A DNA stretch of 64,000 nt from Ligustrum vulgare (GCA_963555705.1 OY743190.1:37988929-38052928); one strand, 5' to 3'. Shown: positions 1 through 11,082, counted from the stretch's first letter. The notes: a model not told the origin generated them from the sequence alone. Numbers and translations are program-made.

Positions 1-354
1 GCTTTTTATTAAATCTTCATTGACAATTTTTTTTTCTTCCATTTATAATATTTCAAATATTATATAAATAAGACATATCATTTATTCCCAAATATTATCG
101 ATATTGTTCTCAACATGAAACTTATATTTGCTTTCATCACATAAATGAGTCTAGCCATGGTTTTAATTGAGAGAATAAAATATGGTATCAGAAACTTTGT
201 TTAAATGTTAAAAATTATTAGATTTTCTTAATTCTATTTGTCTTGCATGTTTGACTTATTTTCTTGAGAAAAAGCTCGAAATTTTTATCAAACATAATTT
301 CTAAAAATTACTTTATATGGAAAATTAACGTGCGAAGCACGTTTAGACAACTAA
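1..354 (+). mobile_element. Helitron 3' part (5' end lies outside the window)
   Basis: The 3' terminus has the Helitron signature: a perfect 6-bp hairpin ACGTGC-GAA-GCACGT at 328-342, eight bases, then CTAA at 351-354 followed by a host T. The sequence aligns well with 1712-2064, which ends the same way, so the two are copies of one family. No Rep/helicase coding is visible, so this is a non-autonomous copy or only the tail of one. Confidence 0.7.
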
Positions 355-1040
355 TCTTCTAAAAGTAGCTTAAAGGGGGAGTTTTTTTGACGTTTCTACC
401 CTTTTAACTTTTTTATAATTTCATATTTACCCTTAATATTAATTAATGAATAATAAGTTTTTAATATTATTTTTTTTTCGTTTTATCAACAATGTCATTA
501 ATTTGAATACATTTACAATCTAAACTATTTGTTTTCTTGCTATAAGTCTTTCAAATAAGCCTGAAACTTTTAATTTTAATTTTTTATTTTCGGTTGATTT
601 ATTTTAAATTATTATTTATTCTCACTAAATGCAAATACAATTGTATTAATACATTATCGTAAAGGAAATATTGAAAAAGTCCGGTAATAATTTTTTCATG
701 AATTTTAAATTCTCATTCTTAATTAAATAATAATATGTTTTCATCATTAGCGAAGTTGTGGGAAATATGAATTATATATTTGAATAATATTTTTAATATT
801 TTTTTTTTCAATTGTCAATAATGTCATTAATTCAATAAAAATATCTACAAGACCCCATACTGTAACCAAAATCACAAACATTATACTCTTTAATGTAATA
901 AATTTATATATAACTCTTGAATACTAATTTTTATTAAAACGTTAACATTCATGTATATTTTTACACTAAAATAAATTCAATACAACATATATTATAATTA
1001 AATATAGCCCATTATAAATTCAAAAGGTATCATTGCTCTA
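355..1040. other. AT-rich spacer without a recognisable gene
   Basis: No coding signal is seen. The segment about 951-1036 is repeated at about 1216-1300 in direct orientation with roughly 85% identity by eye. The two copies flank the GC-richer block 1071-1210. Confidence 0.6.
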
Positions 1041-1300
1041 TCTATTAATAAAAAATAAAAAAAAAGAGTTTTGCATCTCTCCGAGGTTTGGGAAACAAAT
1101 AGGCGTGGGGAAGAGAGAGAGGGGGGCTACGAGCCCTCTCCCGTTGTTGTTCCCGGACCACCCATACCTTCTTTCCTCTTCGCCCGGCCTAGTGAGATCA
1201 GATTTCTCGAACGTCATGTATATTTTTACGCTAAAATAAACTCAATACAACATGTATTATAACCCAATATAGCCCATTATATTTTTTAAGTTATCATTTC
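951..1300 (+). repeat. Pair of about 85-bp direct repeats around a GC-rich block
   Basis: Copy 1 is about 951-1036 and copy 2 about 1216-1300; both start CATGTATATTTTTAC. Between them is a GC-rich stretch (1071-1210) unlike the AT-rich surroundings. It may be captured or inserted sequence, but no protein is recognisable in it. Confidence 0.6.
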
Positions 1301-2064
1301 TCTCAAATTTGAATTTTTAATAAATCGAATGGTTTTGTCCACAAACAAAAGTATCAACCATATGTTGCTACAAATTTTGATCACATACGATGAATATTGA
1401 AGTATAAAGATTTTGAATATCTGTATAGATTCCATTAAAACCTATATGTACCGATAAAAGTTTTAAAACTTATTTTGAATTTTTGATTAATGAAGATGTG
1501 ATATTTCTCACTATATTTGTCTATTTTTATTTTAATAAATTTTCTATATTAAAAAAATACATTTCCAAATGTGCATGATGAGATTGAAATCAACTTCACG
1601 ACAAACAAAAAAAGTGAAAAGATTCAAGATGACATCTTACTCATGAAATTATCAAATTTATGCATTGTTGAATTCTCATAAGTCCTAAACTTTTTTATGA
1701 AGGAAAAATATTTAGTATTAAATCTTCATTGACAATATTTTTGTTCTTTTTATAATATTTCAAATATTATATAAATAAAATCTATCATTTTATCTCAAAT
1801 AGTATCGATTTTATTCTCAATGTGAAGCTCATATTTGTTTCACTAAATAAGTGAGTCTAACCAATGTTATGATTGAGAGAGTAAAATATAGTTTCAAAAA
1901 CCTTGTTTAAATGTAAAAAATTATTAGATTTTTTTTTTTAATTCTATTTTTCTTACATTTTTGGAAATTTTTCTTGAGAATAAATCTTGAAAGTTTTCCC
2001 AGACATAATCTTTAAAAATGACTTTATATGGAAATTAACGTGCAAAGCACATTTGGACAACTAG
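1041..2064 (+). mobile_element. Non-autonomous Helitron
   Basis: The 3' end has a GTGC-AAA-GCAC hairpin at 2040-2050, then CTAG at 2061-2064 followed by T, which is the canonical Helitron 3' end. A plausible 5' end is TCTATTAATAAAAAATAA at 1041, preceded by A, giving insertion between A and T; this end is less certain. The last 350 bp match 1-354. No Rep/Hel domain is present. The GC-rich block near 1071-1210 could be captured sequence. Confidence 0.6.
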
Positions 2065-2141
2065 TATTTGAAAAACCAAATTTAAGAATCTTGTAATAAT
2101 TACTCGCTTAGGATCTCAAAATTTTCGAAGTGGCCATATAT

Positions 2142-2227
2142 GTTGACGTCCCGTAAGCACCCCAGAGGCAGGGCACCTTTTTATGTTGACGGTGTCCTGT
2201 CTCTGTGGTGCTTACGGGATGTCAGCA
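2142..2227. repeat. Imperfect palindrome at the left edge of the Pack-MULE
   Basis: The left arm 2142-2178 is the reverse complement of 2184-2227, with few mismatches and a short T-rich loop. The left arm is also in direct orientation with the outermost bases of the right terminal repeat (about 2826-2867). It looks like an extra copy of the element terminus. Confidence 0.7.
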
Positions 2228-2867
2228 TACATATTGTCCACCGCATAATGTGAATTTGTTCCACGCGATGTGGACGAGTCCTTAGGGAGTTTCGAACCTT
2301 GGATCTATGAAACTTAAGAATTTCAAAGACCTCCCTGATACAACTACCACCCCAAACTTTTCTTCCCACACCGACGATGCCACCCAATTCGACCCATCAT
2401 CCGACTCCATCGATCCGAACTTCCACATCCTCAAGGTATTACCCTTCTCTTTCCTTCGCCCGCTTCGTCTCCGGCTGAAGCTGCCCACCTTCACTCTCCC
2501 CTCCACAATGACTGTCTACTCCCTCATCCTCCTGACCTACTTCATGGTCGTATCTGGGATAGTGTACGATGTCATCGTAGAGCCCCCCGACATTGGCTCC
2601 ACTCAGGAGCGGTTAGACCTGTCGTCTTCCTCCTAGGGCGGGTCAACGGGCAGTTTATTATAGAGGGGTTATCTTCTGGTTCATGTTCGTTCTCGGTGGT
2701 GAGCTAGTGGTACTAGGAAGGTCTTTGAAATTCTTAAATTCCATAGGTTCAATGTTCGAAAACCTCTGGGGACGCGTCCACCTCACGTGGAACAAATCCA
2801 CACTACGCTGTGGACAATCCGTGTGCTGACGTCCCGTAAGCACGCCAGAGACAGGGCACCGTCAACA
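2184..2867. mobile_element. Pack-MULE-like element with long terminal inverted repeats
   Basis: The ends are inverted repeats of about 150 bp: 2184-2335 against 2716-2867, both beginning TGTTGACGGTG when read inward. Long inverted repeats with no transposase and a captured host-gene piece are typical of Pack-MULEs (non-autonomous Mutator-like elements). I found no convincing 9-bp target-site duplication, so the superfamily is inferred from terminal-repeat length and cargo. The cargo at 2346-2698 is an OSTC-like gene fragment. Confidence 0.65.
2346..2698 (+). pseudogene. Captured fragment of an OSTC/DC2-type oligosaccharyltransferase subunit gene
   Basis: The translation contains a conserved block of the OSTC (DC2) family: a segment ending RLKLPTF, then TMTVYSLILLTYFMVVSGIV forming a membrane span, then YDVIVEPPDIGSTQ. 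After the STQ codons (about 2604) the frame shifts by one. The next frame carries VRPVVFLLGRVNGQFIIEGL, and a second one-base slip is needed for the following FMFVLGG. OSTC is a small ER-membrane subunit of the N-glycosylation complex. Here only the N-terminal two thirds are present, broken by two frameshifts and enclosed by the element's inverted repeats, so this is a captured pseudogene fragment and not a working gene. The family assignment is confident; function at this site is unlikely. Confidence 0.8.
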
Positions 2868-2940
2868 ATATACATGCCTAGCCCATGTAAACTTAACCAC
2901 CAATTTGAAATAGGGAAAAATACATTTCTTCTAAACATAA

Positions 2941-4020
2941 GTGCATATTCATTGGATGTGTTAAATTTAACTAATCACATAAGTAAAAAATAGATTTTAA
3001 ATGATACATGTATATGTTGAAATTAACACATTTATTATTGTCACAATGAATGTGTTAATTTTTAATTAAGTCCAAAAATATAATAAATATTTTTTTTTTA
3101 AAATAGAAAAATTTATATATTAAAATACGATACTCATCTTAAGATCTTTTAAATCATATAATATGAAATCAATAACAATTTTTTTTTTTAATCGATGTCA
3201 AGAAATTTAAGAAAAAAGAAGAAAGAAGAAAAATGAACAAATAGGGGTGGGGGGCTTGCGATTGACGGTCATTGGACATTTTTTTACTTAAAATTGTTGT
3301 GTCATCAGTTAGAGAATCTACATTGGATGTGTTAAAACGTTTGTTAGTGAGAGATATTAATTAATAATTAATTTTATATTTACATTGGATATTTTAACTT
3401 TTGTTAAAGGAATTTTTTTAGCAACTTATTAACTTTCTTGTTAAATTTAGTTAGCATTTTAAAATGTGATGTGACACTTTTGTTTTAAAATTCTCAAATA
3501 GCGCAAATACATCTCACCCCCACCCACCCACTCACCTACCTAATCCCTTATTTATTCATTTTCATTTTCTTATTCATTCTTAATTTTTTTAATATCGATA
3601 TAAAAAATAATTTTTTTTGTTGATTTCGTATTATATGATTCAATGAGATCTTCAAAATAAGTACCATGTTAATATATAAATTTTGCTACTTTAAAAATAA
3701 GCACTTATCATATTCTTGGGCTTAACTAGAAATTAGAATATCTAGAAATTAAAATATTCATTGTAACAATAAGTAGTTAACTTTAACATGTATATTTGAC
3801 AATTAAAAACTAATTATGTTTTGCCTATGTGACAAGCTAAATTAAACACATCAAATGCGGATACTCTTAAAATGCTAACTAAATTTAACAAGAAATTTAA
3901 CTTATGACTAAAAAGATTCTATTAACTTGTATTTTAACATATCCAATGTATACATTAATTCAACTCTTTATTAACATATTCTACTAACATCTACTTAACA
4001 CATCCAATGCGGATACTCTA
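2941..4020. repeat. Interleaved foldback/MITE units
   Basis: Two inverted-repeat pairs interlock. About 2941-3250 is the diverged reverse complement of about 3500-3867. About 3311-3470 is the reverse complement of about 3870-4020. The termini share a CATTGGATGTGTTAA or TTAACACATCCAATG core, seen near 2950, 3327, 3855 and 4000. This fits nested insertions of one MITE family. No coding sequence is seen. Confidence 0.65.
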
Positions 4021-4206
4021 AGGTTAACTTTTTAAAATTGACAAACTTAAGTTTTTATTTATTTATTTATTTAAATTTAGGTCTTCATATATAGTAATAA
4101 ATAATTATAATATTATATAATATAAAAATAATACGTTAAATTACAATTAAATATAAAACCCCAAACAACACCTATTCAAACAATCCCTCACCCCACCTAT
4201 TACAAA

Positions 4207-4970
4207 ACTCCTTGGATTTTGTTTCGTGACGGATATGAAAATGGCAGAAGATTGTACGACAAACTCAATGGAATGACTTGTCATCAATGCAGGTACGGCC
4301 ATAACTACCTATGTATAATAATCTGATAATTATTTATTTTTTTATTGTAAATCTGATAATTATTAATAAGAAAAGAAGAACGCAGGCACTTCACATATAT
4401 GTACATCTAGCTATTTGAATCTCTTTTTTCTTAAGAATTATATTAATGTACGTACTTCAAATTATTATTTATTAATGATATGATTTTAATTACAGGCAGA
4501 AAACTCTCGGCCTTCGCACACAATGCACCAGATGCAAGGGGTCGACTGGTATTTTATGTGGAGATTGTCTATACATAAGGTGTATATATATATATCTATC
4601 AGCAATATTGTAATTAATTAAGGAAATTAATAATATTTATATTTATATTGATTAATGCAGGTATGGGGAGAATATAATTGAAGCAAATGAGAATGGGAAA
4701 AGTTGGATATGCCCAGTGTGTCGAGGAATATGTAACTGCAGCAAATGTAGAAAGAAGAAAGGATTTCCACCTATTCCTTGTATCTATGCCAAGGTAACCT
4801 ATGTATATATTTCTTAACTTCCTTCTCTTCTGTGATAATTAATTATGATTTGATTAGTTGATTGAATATTTATAAATTTGCAGGCGCTGAGAAATGGTTA
4901 CAAGTCAGTGGCACACTATCTTATTAAAACTCGTATCAATGGTACTGAAGTCCAATCAACAAAAAAATAA
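4207..4970 (+). CDS. Zinc-finger (4CXXC-R1, CDCA7-like) protein, N-terminus not resolved
   Basis: I assemble four exons with GT-AG introns: up to 4292, 4496-4579, 4661-4793 and 4884-4970 (TAA stop). The joined frame encodes about 116 residues that are almost entirely one cysteine-rich domain: CHQC, CTRC, CGDCLYIRYGENI, ICPVCRGICNCSKCRKKKG, then a short helical tail ending near SVAHYL. This is the zinc-binding domain of the CDCA7/R1 family, nuclear DNA-binding proteins linked to chromatin remodelling and DNA methylation. The start is unclear: the frame is open upstream of 4207, with no convincing ATG, so an upstream exon may be missing. The region between the CTRC and CGDC motifs looks short for the family. 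It could be a small functional gene or a truncated duplicate. The following 373 bp to the Copia-1 insertion hold no further gene. Confidence 0.75.
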
Positions 4971-5343
4971 TGTCTAGATAGTTGCTTCAATTTGACTATT
5001 TATTAATTAGGGTTGGACGTCAATTTAATTATGAGCACTAAGCATCACAGTGTTTAGATATTTTGTGAAGATGAAACAATTAATTAATGATGTTTTGTTA
5101 AGCTCGATCATCTATATAATATTGTGAGCATTATTGGGAAGCATTTTTCTTGTAAATCTCTATGATCGATAACGCATATTCATTTGGAATGCTCGATGTT
5201 CCAACTAATTCATTATACGAATCACCCATGATATATGCTCACTTCACGATTTCATTCCAAGATCAATCAAATCCTCAACGACGATAAAAGAGATAGATAG
5301 ATAGCTAGCTTACTAAATGTTTCATCCATATCATGTAGGTATG
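4971..5343. other. Spacer between zinc-finger gene and Copia-1
   Basis: AT-rich sequence, likely the 3' UTR and downstream spacer of the zinc-finger gene. Its last five bases, GTATG (5339-5343), are the left target-site duplication of Copia-1. Confidence 0.6.
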
Positions 5344-5953
5344 TGTTAGTGATATTGCAATATAAATATAAAATATTACAATAATAATAATGGATACAAT
5401 AACCGTAATCAATTAGGCTGAGGCGCGGATATCTCGCTTTCTTTAAGGAGATTCAAGCCCTCTGCGGTGTTGGAAAAACATCAATCACCGGTGCAACAGA
5501 AATCTCTGACTTGTCCCCTCCAGAATACAACAGCCCAACTTAAATGTTGTGTAGTTAAATCCTTATTTTGCACTAAAGGATTAACCCAAAGCTCTCTTAC
5601 AAGAACACCCTTCTATTGGCCAAATTAAACATATATAATATGTAGAGAAATTAATTGTGAAATGCAACGAGTGTATATTTCTTCTTGTTGCAAAGTGCAT
5701 GAATTTATATGAGCATTTTAATCATTACTATGTGAATGGACCAATCATGAGACAACAAGTCTAGCAAAATATGTTTGAAAATAATTGGTTGTAAAATTGG
5801 TTCAATAATAATTCTCCATATCATGCATATGTGTAAGAAAATTAAGGAATGAAATATTTGAACCAATAAATAGACAACATCTTAGGCATGTGGTAGTTAA
5901 ATGTTGCTCAATCAAATTTCAACATTTGCCATAAATTAATAAATGTAACAACA
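5344..5953 (-). repeat. Copia-1 3' LTR
   Basis: 610 bp, starting TGTTAGTGATATTGC and ending GTAACAACA in window orientation. It matches 10471-11082 almost base for base. As the element is on the minus strand, this is its downstream LTR. Confidence 0.95.
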
Positions 5954-5966
5954 ATCCCCCACTCAT
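5954..5966 (-). other. Polypurine tract of Copia-1
   Basis: On the minus strand it reads ATGAGTGGGGGAT, directly against the 3' LTR. This is the expected priming site for plus-strand DNA synthesis. The equivalent site in Copia-2 (15114-15126) is ATGAGTGAGGAAT. Confidence 0.8.
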
Positions 5967-6506
5967 TTATTAATATATACATTTTGGCCAATAGACAAAT
6001 TATTATGCATCATGATAGGTGTGACTCTGCATTGAACCTTCACTAGTGAAACAGTAATCTTTATTTCACAGTTATTAGTAGTCTCAGACTTGAACTATAA
6101 CTGGTTAAGGAAAATAAAGAATTGCTGCTCACACATAATAATTAAAGTGTTAATTTGAGCTTTAATAGCCAGCACTTACGGCTATGTGCTGATCCCAGTA
6201 TTCATGAGTGTATTTCAAGAATATGCCCAATATTCTCATAGAGAGCGGCCCCACTCTCGCACTCATATAGGTAAAATTTGTCAAGAGTGCACCTGTAACT
6301 GTAGCACCCCACTCATAAGAGATACAAATTTTATTAAGAGTTTTCCAATAAAACTCAACCCTCCATCGTTACAGGATAATGCACATACACCATAGGGATG
6401 GACAAAATAATTTTGTGCATTCTACCGGCCATCATATAATTCGTTCTTCCCATTGAACCTGGATACAGGATCTCTGGTCACCAGGTTGGGTATCCTTATA
6501 CATGGC
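5967..6506 (-). other. Copia-1 3' untranslated region
   Basis: No coding signal is seen. The sequence aligns with 15127-15700 of Copia-2, so it is part of the element between pol and the polypurine tract. Confidence 0.75.
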
Positions 6507-6835
6507 TCATGATAATATAGGCATTAGCCCCATCCCCCTCGATGTATTCCAGACCCTTTCTCTTGCCAAGGCCTTGGTTAATGGATCTGCAAGATTATCA
6601 CATGATTTAATGTAATTCACATTAATTATCCCATTACTCAAATAGGATCTCACAGTACTGTGTTTTCTTCTTATAGGTCTGGATTTACCGTTATAATAAC
6701 GGTTATTTACTCTACCAATGGCAGCAGTGCTGTCACAATAAACCAAAATAGGAGGTATTGGTTTTTCTCACATTGGAATTTCCTGTAATAAATCTCTCAA
6801 CCAATTTGCTTCCTCACTAGCTGATGCTAAAGCAA
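6507..6835 (-). pseudogene. Copia-1 RNase H C-terminus, separated from pol by lesions
   Basis: The frame continues the RNase H domain (VYCDSTAAIG, then NGKSRPIRRKH, then NLADPLTKAL) but is out of frame with the main polyprotein. Compared with Copia-2, one base is missing near 6850, where the main frame ends early. An in-frame stop lies near 6770, where Copia-2 has a Trp codon. Both lesions fall in about 80 bp, so the C-terminal RNase H cannot be made from this copy. Confidence 0.85.
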
Positions 6836-9800
6836 TTAGTTCAGCTCCATAGTAGAGTTAGCAATAATGGTTTGTTTTTTAGATTTCCAACAAATAGTAG
6901 CACCTCCTAATTTGAAAATATATCCACTGGTAGATAAAGAATCTCCTGATAGAGTATTCCAATCTGCATCACAAAATCCTTCAACAACAGCAGGATATTT
7001 TTGATAAAGTAAGCCATAATTTTTGGTACCAAATAAATATCTCATTACTCGATTTATAGCATGCCAATGTTCTTTACCTGGCTTACTCGTATACCTGCTA
7101 AGTACCCCCACTGCAAATGCAATGTCTGGTCTCGTGCAATCAGTTGCATATCGCAAGCTTCCAATTATGCTAGCATATTCCTTTTGATTTATCACTTCAT
7201 CTTCCCTCTCAACCGGGAATAAGTGTATACTTGAATCAAAAGGAGTAGCAACATACTTGCAATCAACATAATTGTATTTTTTCAAGATTTTCTCAACATA
7301 TTGTGATTGATCAAGAAAAATACCATCACTTGTTTTAGTAATTCGCATTCCCAAAATAAATTTAGCCTCACCAAGATCTTTCATGTCAAAATGTTTTTTG
7401 AGCATATTTTTGGCCTCATTTATAACATGAATATTAGAGCCAAAAATCAACATATCATCAATATATAGGCTAATAATAACATGCGAATTTTCCCAAGATT
7501 TATAAAATATGCATTTATCACTCTCATTTACTTTATACCCATTTTTAATCATGCAAGAATCAAATTTATCATGCCACTGTTTAGGAGCCTGCTTTAAGCC
7601 ATAAAGGGATTTAGTCAACTTACACACTTTGCCTTCTTCACCTGGTTGTGAAAAACCTTCGGGTTGGTCCATATATATTTCTTCATCAAGATCACCATTT
7701 AAAAAAGCAGTTTTAACATCCATTTGATGAATAATCAAATTATGAATAGCAGATATTGCAATTAGCAATCTTATGGATGTTATCCTCGTAACCGGAGAAA
7801 AGGTATCAAAAAAGTCTAAATCAATTTGTTGTTTGAAACCTTTTGCGACAAGCCTTGCTTTGTACTTGTCTATACTACCATCCGATTTTAATTTCTTCCT
7901 AAGGACCCATTTACACCCAATAGTTTTACAACCTGGTGGTAAATCAACCAATTTCCAAGTTTTATTTGAAATTAGTGATTCCATTTCATCATGTACAGCT
8001 TCTTTCCAGAAAACAGCATCTGGTGATGAAAAGGCTTCTTGCAAAGAAAGTGGTGTTTCTTCGATGTTATAAACCACGTAGTCAGGACCAAAATCTTTTT
8101 CAATTCTAGCTCTTTTACTCCTTCTAATTTCAGAATTTTCTTCATTTTGCAAACTTTGAGTAGAAGAGTTAGATTCTAAAAAATGTTTTTCAATTTGTTG
8201 GCCCCCACTATTTTTCGATTTAAAAAGAGATTTTTCTTCATGAAAAATAGCATCACCAGACTCGAAAATAATTTTATTTTCAATATCAAAAAATCTATAT
8301 GCTGTACTATTTTCTGCATAACCAATAAAGGCACAAGTGTTAGCTTTAATTCCCAATTTAGGTATTTTAGGATCTGTTAACCTCACAAAGGCTAAGCATC
8401 CCCATACTCTAAGATATCCCAAATTTGGCTTATGCCCCTTCCACACCTCAAAAGGTGTAATTTTAGTCTTTTTATGTGGCACTCTATTTAACACATGACA
8501 AGCAGTTAAAATCGCTTCACCCCAAAAACTTGAGGGTGCACCAGAATCTAATAGCATAGCATTTGTAAGATCAATCAACGTTCTATTTTTCCTCTCTGCT
8601 ACACCATTAGAAGCAGGTGAATATGGTGGAGTAGTTTCATGGATTATTCCCAATGATTCAACATATGAATTAAATCCAAATGATTCATATTCTCGACCTC
8701 TATCACTTCGAATACGTTTAATTTTTCTACCGAATTGATTTTCAACTTCTAGGAGGAATTTTTTAAAATAGTCAAAAGCATCACTTTTATTTTTTAATAA
8801 ATAAACATAAGTATATTTTGAACAATCATCAATAAAAGTGATAAAATATCTATTTCCTCCACGAGTTAAAATTCCTTCAAATTCACATAAATCAGTATGA
8901 ATTAATTCTAACAATTCGGTATTTCTTTCAACACTTTTATGACGTCGTTTTGTAATTTTCACTTGACTGCAAGTCTCACATTTTTCTAAATCTTTTTTCA
9001 CATTGGGAATTAATCCTGAACTACTCATGATTCCCACATATTTTTTATTTATATGACATAAACGAGCATGCCAAAAATTCAGTGAAGAGAGCATATAAAC
9101 AGAAGTAGAAGCATCTTTATTAGCACTTACAATGTTTAATTTGAACATCCCATCACAAGCATATCCTTTGCCAACAAAAGTACCTTTTTTGGTAATCACA
9201 TACTGATCAGATTCAATTGTTTGTTTGAAGCCAGCCTTATTCAGAAGATAACCCGACATCAAATTATTTCTCATGGAAGGTGTATGTAGTACATCTTTTA
9301 ATGTCAGGACTCTTCCAGAGGTGAATTTGAGTTCAACATCTCCAGTTCCAAGAACCTGTATAGTATGAGAATCTCCAAGCATTACAGTCATAGGCTCCTT
9401 AAAAGGAGTATAAGTTTTGAACCATTCTTTATCATAGCAAACATGTCTGCTTGCTCCAGAATCAGCCCACCATCCTTCAGCACTTTGCACCATATAAATT
9501 TCAGTAATCATAGCAACAAATGGTTCTTCGGTAACATTAACCTGTGGAACAGGCTCACGCTTCCGGTATCTGCAATTTTTAGCAAGGTGCCCAAATTTTC
9601 CACACACAAAGCAAGTTTTGCCTTGTTTATTTTGTGAAGGATGTGATTGGTTCTTATTCCACTTGCTTGAAGTTCCCTTGTTTTGTTTATAAGGCATTTT
9701 CATATTTTTCTTATTGGGCTTCAAAACATCTTTTTTAGAATTCTGACCAGTAGGTAAATTTTCAGAAATTAAATTTACCTTCGTGGAATGTCCATTATGC

Positions 9801-10450
9801 TGTTCAATAAGTGCATCTTGTCCACGTGCTTCTTCTTCCACGCGAATGCGTGTGATAAGAGTTTCAAGAGACATCTCCTTCTGCTTGTGGCGCATGTTCT
9901 TTTGAAATTCCCTCCAAGATGGTGGAAGTTTGTCAATCATGCCAGCAACAATAAGATTGTCTCCAATTTTAATACCTTCAGATAAGAGCTCGGCAACTAT
10001 CATTTGAAAATCTTGTGCTTGTTCCACCACAGATTTTCCATCTTCCATTTGATAGCGGAAAAATCGACTTGCTGCATATTTTTTCGCTCCCGCCTCTTCA
10101 GTATCATATTTGCTCTGCAAAGCTTTCCAAATTTTCTTGGCAGACGAGAAAGTAGTATCATAGTAATCATAAAAATGATCAGCAAGACAATTTAAAATAT
10201 AATTCCGACAGTTATACTCATCTTTTTTATATTTCTCCACTTTTTCATCATGATCAAAATATTCATCATCGTCCATGCCATCAGTTTTGATTTTTCTTGG
10301 ATCCTTCTCCGTGAGGATATAAGCAACTTTGAGCAGGTTGAGGTAAAAGAGGACTTTGCCTTTCCAGCGCTTAAAGTTCACGCCTTTGAAGTGAAAAGGC
10401 TTGTTGAGATCTCCTACACTTTCATTGGTCTTTTCCACGGTTTGATCCAT
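6836..10450 (-). CDS. Copia-1 gag-pol polyprotein (RNase H truncated)
   Basis: An intact frame of 1204 residues starts at an ATG about 20 bases inside the 5' LTR. Domains in order: gag (about 1-275); CCHC zinc knuckle with C280, C283, H288, C293; aspartic protease with DSGA at 330-333; integrase zinc site (HARLCH, then CETC) and catalytic core with HTD, SDRGREY and an ERKNRT glutamate; reverse transcriptase with [17 protein letters not shown] and YIDDM; then RNase H beginning CDADW. The order protease-integrase-RT-RNase H defines Ty1/copia. The common SDRGGEY motif reads GREY here, a change at a conserved glycine. The frame ends in RNase H at a frameshift. Products would act in cytoplasmic virus-like particles and the nucleus. 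Confidence 0.95.
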   Translation of the reverse strand: MDQTVEKTNESVGDLNKPFHFKGVNFKRWKGKVLFYLNLLKVAYILTEKDPRKIKTDGMDDDEYFDHDEKVEKYKKDEYNCRNYILNCLADHFYDYYDTTFSSAKKIWKALQSKYDTEEAGAKKYAASRFFRYQMEDGKSVVEQAQDFQMIVAELLSEGIKIGDNLIVAGMIDKLPPSWREFQKNMRHKQKEMSLETLITRIRVEEEARGQDALIEQHNGHSTKVNLISENLPTGQNSKKDVLKPNKKNMKMPYKQNKGTSSKWNKNQSHPSQNKQGKTCFVCGKFGHLAKNCRYRKREPVPQVNVTEEPFVAMITEIYMVQSAEGWWADSGASRHVCYDKEWFKTYTPFKEPMTVMLGDSHTIQVLGTGDVELKFTSGRVLTLKDVLHTPSMRNNLMSGYLLNKAGFKQTIESDQYVITKKGTFVGKGYACDGMFKLNIVSANKDASTSVYMLSSLNFWHARLCHINKKYVGIMSSSGLIPNVKKDLEKCETCSQVKITKRRHKSVERNTELLELIHTDLCEFEGILTRGGNRYFITFIDDCSKYTYVYLLKNKSDAFDYFKKFLLEVENQFGRKIKRIRSDRGREYESFGFNSYVESLGIIHETTPPYSPASNGVAERKNRTLIDLTNAMLLDSGAPSSFWGEAILTACHVLNRVPHKKTKITPFEVWKGHKPNLGYLRVWGCLAFVRLTDPKIPKLGIKANTCAFIGYAENSTAYRFFDIENKIIFESGDAIFHEEKSLFKSKNSGGQQIEKHFLESNSSTQSLQNEENSEIRRSKRARIEKDFGPDYVVYNIEETPLSLQEAFSSPDAVFWKEAVHDEMESLISNKTWKLVDLPPGCKTIGCKWVLRKKLKSDGSIDKYKARLVAKGFKQQIDLDFFDTFSPVTRITSIRLLIAISAIHNLIIHQMDVKTAFLNGDLDEEIYMDQPEGFSQPGEEGKVCKLTKSLYGLKQAPKQWHDKFDSCMIKNGYKVNESDKCIFYKSWENSHVIISLYIDDMLIFGSNIHVINEAKNMLKKHFDMKDLGEAKFILGMRITKTSDGIFLDQSQYVEKILKKYNYVDCKYVATPFDSSIHLFPVEREDEVINQKEYASIIGSLRYATDCTRPDIAFAVGVLSRYTSKPGKEHWHAINRVMRYLFGTKNYGLLYQKYPAVVEGFCDADWNTLSGDSLSTSGYIFKLGGATICWKSKKQTIIANSTMELN

Positions 10451-10470
10451 TACATGAATCTCCTTAAAAT
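10451..10470 (-). other. Copia-1 leader where the primer-binding site should be
   Basis: Only 20 bases separate the 5' LTR from the gag ATG, and no TGGTATCAGAGC-type initiator-tRNA complement is seen. Bases 10455-10468 are instead a perfect 14-bp inverted match to 10569-10582 inside the LTR. The same relation is present in Copia-C. Confidence 0.6.
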
Positions 10471-11082
10471 TGTTAGTGATATTGCAATATAAATATAAAA
10501 TATTACAATAATAATAATGGATACAATAACCGTAATCAATTAGGCTGAGGCGCGGATATCTCGCTTTCTTTAAGGAGATTCAAGCCCTCTGCGGTGTTGG
10601 AAAAACATCAATCACCGGTGCAACAGAAATCTCTGACTTGTCCCCTCCAGGATACAACAGCCCAACTTAAATATTGTGTAGTTAAATCCTTATTTTGCAC
10701 TAAAGGATTAACCCAAAGCTCTATCTTACAAGAACACCCTTCTATTGGCCAAATTAAACATATATAATATGTAGAGAAATTAATTGTGAAATGCAACGAG
10801 TGTATATTTCTTCTTGTTGCAAAGTGCATGAATTTATATGAGCATTTTAATCATTACTATGTGAATGGACCAATCATGAGACAACAAGTCTAGCAAAATA
10901 TGTTTGAAAATAATTGGTTGTAAAATTGGTTCAATAATAATTCTCCATATCATGCATATGTGTAAGAAAATTAAGGAATGAAATATTTGAACCAATAAAT
11001 AGACAACATCTTAGACATGTGGTAGTTAAATGTTGCTCAATCAAATTTCAACATTTGCCATAAATTAATAAATGTAACAACA
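10471..11082 (-). repeat. Copia-1 5' LTR
   Basis: 612 bp, near-identical to 5344-5953, followed by the target duplication GTATG at 11083-11087. Because the element is on the minus strand this LTR carries the promoter for gag-pol. Confidence 0.95.

Larger units (their letters stand above)
5344..11082 (-). mobile_element. Copia-1, nearly complete Ty1/copia retrotransposon
   Basis: The element is 5.74 kb with two near-identical LTRs (5344-5953 and 10471-11082), TG...CA ends, a 5-bp duplication GTATG on both sides (5339-5343, 11083-11087), a polypurine tract beside the 3' LTR and one long gag-pol frame. By eye the LTRs differ by three substitutions and one 2-base indel in about 611 bp, so insertion was recent. 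It sits between the zinc-finger and glycosylase genes. The RNase H end of pol carries a frameshift and a stop, so it is not autonomous as read. Confidence 0.95.

Noticed and set aside
7773..8380. Plus-strand frames across Copia-1
   Set aside because: Shadows of the minus-strand gag-pol frame.
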